21,904 bases of DNA, taken from assembly GCA_016880225.1 (NCBI GenBank), contig JAEHDT010000151.1, forward strand, positions 1-21,904, given 5' to 3'. This DNA comes from Gemmatimonadota bacterium. Lineage in GTDB: Bacteria > Gemmatimonadota > Gemmatimonadetes > Gemmatimonadales > GWC2-71-9. The notes under the pieces are model-generated. The model was not told the origin of the DNA and searched no databases. It saw nothing but the letters and a program-made list of their open reading frames with translations. The position numbers were made by a program, and so were the translations under genes. This document shows positions 7,978 through 14,970 of the stretch, piece after piece; positions within the stretch are counted from its first letter, which is position 1, and every line of letters begins with the position of its first letter.

Positions 7978-9887
7978 GAGGCCTCATCTTGCTCGGGCTG
8001 TCCCTGGTGATCGTGGCGCCCCTCCAGGCCCAACAGCGTACCAGCCAGGCCCAGCAGCGTACCCGCTCGCCGCACGGCGATCTGAAGATGGAGTGCATGA
8101 CCTGCCACATCTCCAGTGGCTGGACGCCGATACGAGTGGCCAAGACGTTCGACCACGCCAAGGTGGGGGGGTTTGCCCTTGCCGGGGCCCATGGCACCAC
8201 CACGTGCCGGGCCTGCCACCAATCCCTCGATTTCAAGGGCGTCAAGTCGGACTGCGTGTCCTGCCACGTGGATAAGCACCGCGGCGAACTGGGCGCGAAC
8301 TGCGCCCGCTGCCACACCGCGCGCAGCTTCCTCGATCGCGAGATGATGGTCCGCGCCCACCAGCTGACCCGGTTCCCCCTGCAGGGCGGGCATATGGGCG
8401 TGGAGTGCTCCAGCTGTCACACACCGGGCCCGCAGGGTTCGATGCAATTCGTCGGGACGCAGCGGGATTGCGTCTCCTGCCACCGGCCGGACTTCAATAC
8501 CGCCCCGAACCACGTGGCCGGCAACTTCCCGACCACCTGCGCCGGCTGTCACAACCAGGTGGCCTGGAACCGGGTCTCCGGGCTGGCCGGCGGCAGCCAT
8601 CCCACGACGCCGATCGCGCTGGCCGGAGTGCACAGCCACAGCCAGTGCGCCGACTGTCACCTGGCGGGCCAGGCGTACTCCGCCGTGCAGCGGACCTGCG
8701 ACGGCTGTCACCACAGCGACTTCGCGGGCGCCAAGGACCCGGACCACGTGGCCGCGGGGTTCTCAACCAACTGCACCACGTGCCACGCCCTCGTGCCGGC
8801 GTGGATGGGCGCGACGTACGCGCACGCCACCTCGCCGATAGATCCGAAGCAGGGGGCCCATGGCGCGGTCACCTGCACGCAGTGTCACACCAAGGCGCCG
8901 TATTCGAGTGTGGCGACTACCTGCGACGGGTGTCACCACGCCGACTACCTCGCGACGACCAATCCGAGCCACACGGCCGCCGGGTACTCGACCGACTGCG
9001 CCTCCTGCCACCAGGTGCTGGCGGGCTGGGCCGGAGCCAACATCAATCACCCGACGAGCCCCATCGCGCTGACCGGAGTGCACGCCAACAGGCAGTGCGC
9101 CGACTGCCATCTGACGGGCCAGGCGTATTCCGCCGTGCAGCAGACATGCGACGGCTGCCACCACAGCGACTTCGTGGGCGCGAAGGCTCCTGACCACGTG
9201 GCCGCAGGGTTCTCGACCAACTGCACCACCTGCCACGCCCTCGTGGCGGGCTGGACGGGCGCCACGTACGCGTCCCATCCCACGTCGCCGATCGATCCCA
9301 AGCAGGGGGCGCATGGCGCCGTCACCTGCACGCAGTGTCATACCAAGTCGCCCTACTCGAGTGCGCCGACGACCTGCGATGGGTGTCACCACGCGGACTA
9401 CGTCGCGACGACCAATCCGAACCATGCAGGCGCAGGGTTCGCTCTCACCTGTGCCGACTGCCACAAGATCGTGGCCGGCTGGACCGGGGCGACGTTTGCC
9501 AGTCACCCCTCTGCGCCGCTCGCGATGACCGGGCTGCACGCGATGCCCCCTCGGATCTGCACCGATTGTCACAAGAGCACGTCGTACTCGAGCGTAGCGC
9601 AGACCTGCGACGGGTGCCATCACTCCGACTACATCAGCGTAACCGACCCGAACCACACTGCGGTGGGCATGGATGCGTTCGCGGCAGCCAACTGTTCCAA
9701 CTGCCACGCGCCGACCAAGACCTCATGGACCGGGCCGACGTGGACCCACAAGACCATCGTCAACCCTCGGTCCCTGAGCCTGCCCCATAAGGGCGCCAGC
9801 TGCGCGGACTGCCACCAGACCGTGACCAACTACACGCTCTGGAGTTGTGCGAAGTCCGGCTGCCACTCAAAAGTGACCGGCCCTTGA
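7974..9887 (+). CDS. exported multiheme c-type cytochrome, 24 hemes (23 CxxCH + one CX4CH)
   Basis: A 637-residue exported protein with a signal peptide (LILLGLSLVIVAPLQAQ) and no lipobox. I count 23 CxxCH motifs from residue 41 on, plus a terminal CAKSGCH (CX4CH) at 625-631. Residues 1-220 form a seven-heme head closely similar to that of the 16-heme cytochrome downstream: shared PHG, KF/EFDH, RGELG and RSFLDR landmarks. Residues 224-600 are five tandem units of 74-77 residues, each with three hemes and the recurring motif CDGCHH, including an exact 450-bp periodicity. Each unit also carries non-heme-site His residues (GAH/GVH, the NPxH or DPDH element, a HPTSP element) that could be distal ligands. 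It is followed 25 bp later by a beta-barrel gene. I infer that it pairs with the barrel as an outer-membrane or extracellular electron conduit; a polymeric 'nanowire' is a second possibility. Confidence 0.9.
   Translation: MRGLILLGLSLVIVAPLQAQQRTSQAQQRTRSPHGDLKMECMTCHISSGWTPIRVAKTFDHAKVGGFALAGAHGTTTCRACHQSLDFKGVKSDCVSCHVDKHRGELGANCARCHTARSFLDREMMVRAHQLTRFPLQGGHMGVECSSCHTPGPQGSMQFVGTQRDCVSCHRPDFNTAPNHVAGNFPTTCAGCHNQVAWNRVSGLAGGSHPTTPIALAGVHSHSQCADCHLAGQAYSAVQRTCDGCHHSDFAGAKDPDHVAAGFSTNCTTCHALVPAWMGATYAHATSPIDPKQGAHGAVTCTQCHTKAPYSSVATTCDGCHHADYLATTNPSHTAAGYSTDCASCHQVLAGWAGANINHPTSPIALTGVHANRQCADCHLTGQAYSAVQQTCDGCHHSDFVGAKAPDHVAAGFSTNCTTCHALVAGWTGATYASHPTSPIDPKQGAHGAVTCTQCHTKSPYSSAPTTCDGCHHADYVATTNPNHAGAGFALTCADCHKIVAGWTGATFASHPSAPLAMTGLHAMPPRICTDCHKSTSYSSVAQTCDGCHHSDYISVTDPNHTAVGMDAFAAANCSNCHAPTKTSWTGPTWTHKTIVNPRSLSLPHKGASCADCHQTVTNYTLWSCAKSGCHSKVTGP
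8643..9092 (+). repeat. tandem 450-bp repeat, copy 1
   Basis: The segment encoding QCADCHLAGQAYSAVQ to the next HANR is followed directly by a second copy with a period of exactly 450 bp (150 codons). Each copy encodes six heme sites in two alternating three-heme subunits of 74-77 residues. Most differences between copies are scattered single bases. Confidence 0.85.
9093..9542 (+). repeat. tandem 450-bp repeat, copy 2
   Basis: Second copy of the six-heme unit, beginning at the codon for the Gln before CADCH at residue 374. A third, shorter and diverged three-heme unit follows from about 9549 with CTDCH and CDGCHH before the C-terminal cap. The Cys codons that open the five units fall at 8646, 8874, 9096, 9327 and 9558. 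Confidence 0.82.
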
Positions 9888-9912
9888 GTACTCGGGTGGA
9901 AGCGGACATGCA

Positions 9913-12030
9913 ATGACGGCGGGCGCACTCCGGTGGCCCGTGCTCTTGGGCCTGCTGGTGCCGGCCGCGGCCGGGGCCCAGCAGGTCGCTCCGACGCGCA
10001 TCGCCAGTGTCACCTACCTGGGGATGGGCTGGCTCTTCATCGACGCAGGAACCGCGGAGGGCCTGCGGCAGGGCACTGAAGCGGAGGTCGTGCGGCGCGG
10101 CCGCACGGTCGCCGTGCTGCGGGTCGAGTCGCTGGGCGACCACCAGGCGTCCTGCACCGTCGTGACCAGCCAGCTTCACCCCGTCGTCGGGGATTCCGTT
10201 CGATTCACGCCGGTCGCCCCGCCAGCGAGGACGCCGCCGGTCGTCGCCGCACGGCCGCCCGCGCCCACCGCGCCCGCTCCGCGACCTGTGCCGCCGCCCC
10301 GAGACTCCGCACGTGCAGTGGCGAGCGTCGCTCCACCGGCCGCGGCGCCGGCCGCGCGGCCGCCGGCCGTGCAGCCGCCGGCCCCGCCACCGGCGGCCGT
10401 GCAGGCGCCATCTCGGCCGGACTCGACCGTCGCGGCCCGCGCGCAGCAACCCACGCGGGACACGACGCCCGTACGGCCAGGCACTGCGACGGTGACCTTC
10501 CTATCGGGAACGGAGGTCTACGTCGGTGCCGGACGCAAGGAAGGACTGATCGACGGCTCGGAGTTGTCCCTCATGCGACACGGCTTGGTGGTTTCCACCC
10601 TGCGGGTGAAGTTCCTCGCCTCACACCAGTCGTCGTGCGAGGTGATTCGGGGCGCCACGGACATCGCGGTAGGCGACTCGGTGCGCTTCGTGCCCCGCGC
10701 TCCCGCTGCCGGGACAGGCGCCGCCGTGGCGGCGCGGTCGCGCGGCCCACGGCGCCTGAGCGGGCCGGGCATCCACGGCCGGGCCGGCATGCGCTATCTC
10801 CGCGCGACGTCCACGACGACGGGCGATTCAACGATGCCCGCGAGCAACACCGGCTTCAATCAGCCGTCGTTCGATCTCCGCATGAACGGACTGAGCATCG
10901 GGGGCACCGCCATGGGGCTCGCGGTTGATCTCCGGACCCGACGGACCGTGACCTCTTCGACCGGGCAGGCGGACAGGGTTGATGGGAGAACCCGCGTGTA
11001 TCAGGCGGCGGTCTTCTGGGGCGAGCCGGGTGCCCGATTCCGGACCGTCGCCGGACGCCAGTACCTGACGGCGGTCACGTCGGTCAGCATGTTCGACGGC
11101 GGGCTGATCGAGTTCAATGGCCCGCGCGTCACGTTCGGCGCCTTCGGCGGCCTCGAGCCGGATGCCGTGAACCTCGGCTTGTCCAGCGACATCCAGGACT
11201 TCGGCGGATACGTCCAGTTCCACAATCACCCGGGCACCCTCACCTCGTGGACGCTCACCACAGGCGCGGTCGGCTCGCTTCAGGCGAGTCACGCCAACCG
11301 CGAGTTCGGCTTCCTGCAGGCGAACGTCAGCAACAGCCACTTCTCCTTCTATGGATTGCAGGAAGTGGATTACTACCCCTGGTGGAAGGTGCAGCTGGGC
11401 GAGAAGCAGTTCTCCTTCACCAGCCAGTACGTCAACGCGCTGGTCCGTCCGTCTCGGTGGCTGTCGTTCAACGGATCGTACGACAACCGGCGCAGCGTGC
11501 GGCTGTACCGGGACACGCAGAACCCCGAAACGGCCTTCGATGACGCCTACCGCCAGGGCTACGGGGGCGGCATCCAGCTCTCGGGTCCGAAGGGCTACGT
11601 CGGCGGAGACTGGCGGCGGAGCACCGGCGGAACGGCCGGCGCCGCCGACTCCTACACCGGGACGTTCGGGCTCGCCCGCGTCACACGGCTCGACCTCGAT
11701 GTCTCCGTGCGGGCAACCTGGTATCAGAACCAGAATGACTCCACGGTGAACAACCCGGGCGCCAAGCGGACCACCGGGCAGCTCTATTCCTGGCGCATGG
11801 GCGTCGATCCGGTGAGCCTGCTGCACATCGACCTGAACGGGGGCATCCGGCGCGAGGACAATCCCACCACCGCCGCGTTGCAGAAGTCGCAGTGGCTCGG
11901 GATGGACGTGGATGCGAGCGTCGCCCGCTCCTGGTTCGTGTCGTTCTCCGGACTGCGGCAGAAGGATCCCGCCAATCCGGGTACCAGCACCACGACGCAG
12001 CTGTATTTCAGCGTCAGCTGGCGCTTCTAG
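9913..12030 (+). CDS. outer-membrane beta-barrel (porin-cytochrome type), two N-terminal HxxSC domains
   Basis: A 705-residue exported protein with a signal peptide ending AGAQQ near residue 23. Two copies of a small domain of about 70 residues follow (about 28-100 and 190-265). Each has the pattern TYL/TFL-x-G ... AGxxEGL ... RxGxxV ... LRV ... SC ... VGDSVRF, with a His-x-x-Ser-Cys motif ending at Cys81 and Cys242. These are the only Cys residues I find in the mature chain. A Pro/Ala-rich linker (about 101-190) separates the two. Residues from about 280 on are alternating, aromatic-rich beta-strands ending in SVSWRF, the terminal-Phe signal recognised by the BAM machinery. No heme motif is present. 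Sandwiched between two multiheme cytochromes, it is the natural candidate for a barrel holding a cytochrome across the outer membrane, analogous in role to MtrB/PioB/OmbB. I see no direct family match. Confidence 0.78.
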   Translation: MTAGALRWPVLLGLLVPAAAGAQQVAPTRIASVTYLGMGWLFIDAGTAEGLRQGTEAEVVRRGRTVAVLRVESLGDHQASCTVVTSQLHPVVGDSVRFTPVAPPARTPPVVAARPPAPTAPAPRPVPPPRDSARAVASVAPPAAAPAARPPAVQPPAPPPAAVQAPSRPDSTVAARAQQPTRDTTPVRPGTATVTFLSGTEVYVGAGRKEGLIDGSELSLMRHGLVVSTLRVKFLASHQSSCEVIRGATDIAVGDSVRFVPRAPAAGTGAAVAARSRGPRRLSGPGIHGRAGMRYLRATSTTTGDSTMPASNTGFNQPSFDLRMNGLSIGGTAMGLAVDLRTRRTVTSSTGQADRVDGRTRVYQAAVFWGEPGARFRTVAGRQYLTAVTSVSMFDGGLIEFNGPRVTFGAFGGLEPDAVNLGLSSDIQDFGGYVQFHNHPGTLTSWTLTTGAVGSLQASHANREFGFLQANVSNSHFSFYGLQEVDYYPWWKVQLGEKQFSFTSQYVNALVRPSRWLSFNGSYDNRRSVRLYRDTQNPETAFDDAYRQGYGGGIQLSGPKGYVGGDWRRSTGGTAGAADSYTGTFGLARVTRLDLDVSVRATWYQNQNDSTVNNPGAKRTTGQLYSWRMGVDPVSLLHIDLNGGIRREDNPTTAALQKSQWLGMDVDASVARSWFVSFSGLRQKDPANPGTSTTTQLYFSVSWRF

Positions 12031-12054
12031 ATCCCGCCGACCGGCACGTCCACG

Positions 12055-13293
12055 ATGAGACCCGAGAGCCTGCTCTGGAGCGCGGCGTGCGCCGCGCTGC
12101 TCTGCTCCACCGCCGCCGCGCAGCAGACGACCCGCAATCCGCACGGCAAGCTCGACGAGGAGTGCACCCTGTGCCACAGCTCCGAGGGGTGGGTGCCGGC
12201 GCACGTCGGTGCCGAGTTCGACCACTCCAAGCGGGGCATGGCGCTCGTGGGCGCCCACGCCCAGGCGGCGTGCCGCTCGTGTCATGTGTCGCTCGACTTC
12301 CGCGGCGTCGCGAGCACGTGCACCTCGTGCCACAAGGACATCCACCGCGGGGAGCTCGGCAACGACTGCTCCCGCTGCCACACGTCGCGCAGCTTCCTCG
12401 ACCGCTCGATCATGGTGCGGGCGCACCAGCAGACCCGCTTCCCGCTCGGCGGCTCGCATCTCACCGTCGATTGCGAAGCGTGCCACCAGCCGGCCCCCCA
12501 GGGCCAGCTTGCATTCGTCAACCTGCCGACCCAGTGCGTTGACTGCCACCGCACGCAGTATCTGGCGACGCGGAATCCGGACCACGCGGCGGGCGCCTTC
12601 CCGACGGACTGCAACCAGTGTCACTCAGCGACGATCTGGACCAGCGCTCGGTTCAACCACGACGCCAGCGGGTTCCCGCTCACCGGCGCGCACCGCGCGA
12701 TCTCCTGCGCAGAGTGTCACGGCACCACCTTCACCGGCAAGAGCACGGCGTGCGTGTCGTGCCACCAGCCGGACTACAACGGGACCACCAACCCGAACCA
12801 CGCGGCGGGCAGCTTCCCCACGACGTGCACGGACTGTCACAGCACCGTCAGCTGGAGTGGGGCGAGCTTCGACCACTCGCGCACGGGCTGGCCGCTCACG
12901 GGCGCCCACAAGGCCGCGACGTGCCTCCAGTGCCACGGCGACAACGTGTACACCGGGAAGAGCACGGCGTGCGCGTCGTGCCACCAGCAGGATTACAACG
13001 GCGCCACCAACCCGGCGCACGCTCCGGCGGGGTTCCCGACGACGTGCCAGGACTGCCACACCACGACGGCCTGGAGCGGTGCGACGTTCAACCACACGTG
13101 GTTCCCGTACCCGCACCGCACGGCGACGCGCTGTGTCGATTGCCACACGAATGCGTCGGACTACTCCGCGTTCGTGTGCACCAATTGCCACACGAAGTCC
13201 GACACGGATCCCCGCCATTCCGGCGTGGGTGGCTACGTGTACAACAGCACGAACTGCTACTCGTGCCACCGCAATGGGGGCGGCGGCGGATGA
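12055..13293 (+). CDS. exported multiheme c-type cytochrome, 16 hemes
   Basis: A 412-residue exported protein starting at ATG 12055, with a signal peptide ending TAAAQQ. It has 16 CxxCH motifs from residue 37 to residue 401. The first seven-heme head is paralogous to that of the 24-heme protein: PHG, FDH, RGELG, RSFLD and CHxPxPQG landmarks in the same order. The rest consists of tandem units beginning at FPT near 12598, 12814 and 13033 (72-73 residues per unit, three hemes each), the last diverged. Each unit has a F(N/D)H, a GAH and a NPxH histidine, one for each heme. The C-terminus is a Gly-rich tail (NGGGGG). It overlaps the next barrel gene by ATGA, so the two are translated together. 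I infer a second cytochrome-barrel module. Confidence 0.9.
   Translation: MRPESLLWSAACAALLCSTAAAQQTTRNPHGKLDEECTLCHSSEGWVPAHVGAEFDHSKRGMALVGAHAQAACRSCHVSLDFRGVASTCTSCHKDIHRGELGNDCSRCHTSRSFLDRSIMVRAHQQTRFPLGGSHLTVDCEACHQPAPQGQLAFVNLPTQCVDCHRTQYLATRNPDHAAGAFPTDCNQCHSATIWTSARFNHDASGFPLTGAHRAISCAECHGTTFTGKSTACVSCHQPDYNGTTNPNHAAGSFPTTCTDCHSTVSWSGASFDHSRTGWPLTGAHKAATCLQCHGDNVYTGKSTACASCHQQDYNGATNPAHAPAGFPTTCQDCHTTTAWSGATFNHTWFPYPHRTATRCVDCHTNASDYSAFVCTNCHTKSDTDPRHSGVGGYVYNSTNCYSCHRNGGGGG
12598..13032 (+). repeat. two tandem three-heme units in the 16-heme cytochrome
   Basis: Units of 216 bp (12598-12813) and 219 bp (12814-13032) each encode FPT-C-x-x-CH, F-(N/D)-H, P-L-T-G-A-H, a second heme site, GKSTAC and a third heme site, then DYNG and NP-x-H. 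A third, altered unit follows from 13033 to about 13200. Confidence 0.8.
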
Positions 13294-14891
13294 GCCGCGC
13301 CACCATTTGGCCGGGAGTGCTGGTGGGCCTCGCCGGGCTAGTCGTGACGGTGGCGCCCGCGGTCGGCCAGGACTCGACGCGGACGAGGACCGCGCGCATC
13401 ACCTACCTGACGGGTGAGTCCGCGTACCTCGATGCGGGGCGGCTGGAGGGGCTGCGCGAGGGCGCGCGGGTCGATGTGGTGCGCGGGGGCGTGCCGATCG
13501 GCGTGCTGAAGGTCGCGTTCCTCGCGTCGCACAGGGCATCGTGCGACATCGTGAGCGCGTCCCCGGAGCTCGCAGTGGGCGACACGGTGCGGTTCGTGCC
13601 GGCCGCGGCGCCACCGGACTCAGGCGCGGCGGCTCGAGCGCCGGGCGAGACGCCGCGGCCGGGAGGAGCGACCGGGACGCGCTCGCGACCCGGGCTGCGC
13701 GGTCGCGCGGTGCTGGAGTATTTCGTCATGCAGCAACGCGACGTGCCGGGCAAGCTGTCGCAGCCGTCGCTGGGGCTGCGGCTCGACGGTTCGCCGTTCG
13801 GCGCCGACTGGCTCAATCTCGCCGTGGACGCGCGGGCCCGCCGGAGCTACACCATTCTCAGTGACGGCACCGCCGTCACGGACGGGCACAGCCGCGTGTA
13901 CGCCGCGGCGCTGTCCATGAACTCCCCCGGCTCGCCCGCACACCTCACGCTCGGACGCCAGATCTCGGGGGCCCTCGCGTCCGTGGGCCTGTTCGACGGC
14001 GCCATGGCCGAGCTGCGGGGGGCCGAGTGGAACACCGGCGTGTTCACGGGCACGCAGCCCGAGCCGATCGACCTGGGGTTCTCGAGCTCGATCGTCCAGG
14101 CGGGGTGGTACGCGCAGCGCCACAGCCGGCCGGGCGCGGACACTCGCTGGACCGCGACCATCGGCATGAGCGGCTCGTATCAGACCGGCCGCGCCAACCG
14201 CGAATTCGCCTGGCTGCAAGCGTCGTATCTCGGCCGAAAACTGTCGGCGTTCGCCACGCAGGAGGTGGACTACTACCGGCCCTTCAAACTGCTGCCGGGG
14301 ATGCACCCGATCTCGCCCACCAGCACGTTCGCGTTCCTCCAGTACCGGGCCACGGAGCGCGTGTCGTTCGACGCGGGCTTCGACAACCGCCGCAACGTCC
14401 GGTTGTACCGCGACGTGGTGAACCCGGAGACGAACTTCGACGACACCAACCGGCAGGGCGCCTGGGCCGGTGTCTCGCTGCAGCCGTCACGGCGCTTCCG
14501 CGTCGGCTTCGACACGCGCCTGTCGAGCGGAGGCTCCGCCGGTACCGCTAACTCATACACGGTGTCGCTCGGCCTGGACCGGATCACCGGTCTCGGGGCG
14601 AGCCTCCGGACCCGGAGCACCTACTACACCAACCCCCAGCTCCACGGGTGGCTGCAGTCGGCCGCCCTCGGCTTCGACCCCGGCACGCGGGTGCACTTCG
14701 AGCTGAACGGCGGCGTGCGGTCCGAGAACGACCCGGCGGCGGACCCCGCCCGGACGACGGCCACCTGGATGGGCGCCGATCTCGACGTGACGCTGCAGCG
14801 CGCCTGGTACGTGATGGTGTCGGCGACGCGGCAGCGCGGCGGGCTCGACAGCTACGACCAGATCTTCGGCGGGCTGAGCTACCGGTTCTAA
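13290..14891 (+). CDS. outer-membrane beta-barrel, paralogue with a single HxxSC domain
   Basis: A 533-residue exported protein starting at ATG 13290 inside the stop of the preceding cytochrome. A signal peptide ends near AVGQD. One copy of the small domain found twice in the 705-residue barrel follows (about 33-105). It carries the same AGxxEGLxxG, RxGxxxGxLKV, HRASC and VGDTVRF landmarks, with Cys85 apparently the only Cys of the mature chain. A short linker leads into a barrel of about 400 residues. The two barrels share elements such as GRQ, NREF with a following LQA, QEVDYY, DNRR/VRLYRD and NPET. It ends in GLSYRF, a BAM beta-signal. It is the last gene of the operon; the hairpin at 14894-14929 follows at once. 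Together with the 16-heme protein it forms the second porin-cytochrome pair. I am confident of the barrel and its paralogy; the conduit role is inference. Confidence 0.78.
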   Translation: MSRATIWPGVLVGLAGLVVTVAPAVGQDSTRTRTARITYLTGESAYLDAGRLEGLREGARVDVVRGGVPIGVLKVAFLASHRASCDIVSASPELAVGDTVRFVPAAAPPDSGAAARAPGETPRPGGATGTRSRPGLRGRAVLEYFVMQQRDVPGKLSQPSLGLRLDGSPFGADWLNLAVDARARRSYTILSDGTAVTDGHSRVYAAALSMNSPGSPAHLTLGRQISGALASVGLFDGAMAELRGAEWNTGVFTGTQPEPIDLGFSSSIVQAGWYAQRHSRPGADTRWTATIGMSGSYQTGRANREFAWLQASYLGRKLSAFATQEVDYYRPFKLLPGMHPISPTSTFAFLQYRATERVSFDAGFDNRRNVRLYRDVVNPETNFDDTNRQGAWAGVSLQPSRRFRVGFDTRLSSGGSAGTANSYTVSLGLDRITGLGASLRTRSTYYTNPQLHGWLQSAALGFDPGTRVHFELNGGVRSENDPAADPARTTATWMGADLDVTLQRAWYVMVSATRQRGGLDSYDQIFGGLSYRF

Positions 14892-14893
14892 AG

Positions 14894-14929
14894 AGCGTAG
14901 GGGCGCAGTCTGCAGCGCCCCTACGCTTT
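14894..14929. terminator. rho-independent-type hairpin between convergent genes
   Basis: A perfect 13-bp inverted repeat (AGCGTAGGGGCGC and its complement) encloses an 8-base loop (14907-14914) and is followed by TTTC. It starts three bases after the stop of the second barrel gene. The opposite arm is preceded by TAAAG, so it could also stop transcription of the convergent SBP56-like gene from the other side. The U-tract is short on both strands, so termination may be partial. Confidence 0.75.
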
Positions 14930-14970
14930 CTCGCCACGCCTTCCCGCGACGCCCTTCTGTTACGCCGTTG

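Noticed and set aside
8643..9542. Possible CRISPR or mobile repeat array
   Set aside because: The 450-bp repeats stay in frame and encode conserved heme motifs, so they are protein-level repeats.
10828..12624. Minus-strand open frame of 598 codons
   Set aside because: It is antisense to the barrel and the 16-heme cytochrome, which have signal peptides, motifs and repeat structure on the plus strand.
6211..13293. Lipoprotein export of the multiheme cytochromes
   Set aside because: Their signal peptides contain Cys residues, but none is in an L-(A/S/T)-(G/A/S)-C context; the expected cleavage is after an Ala-x-Ala-type site.
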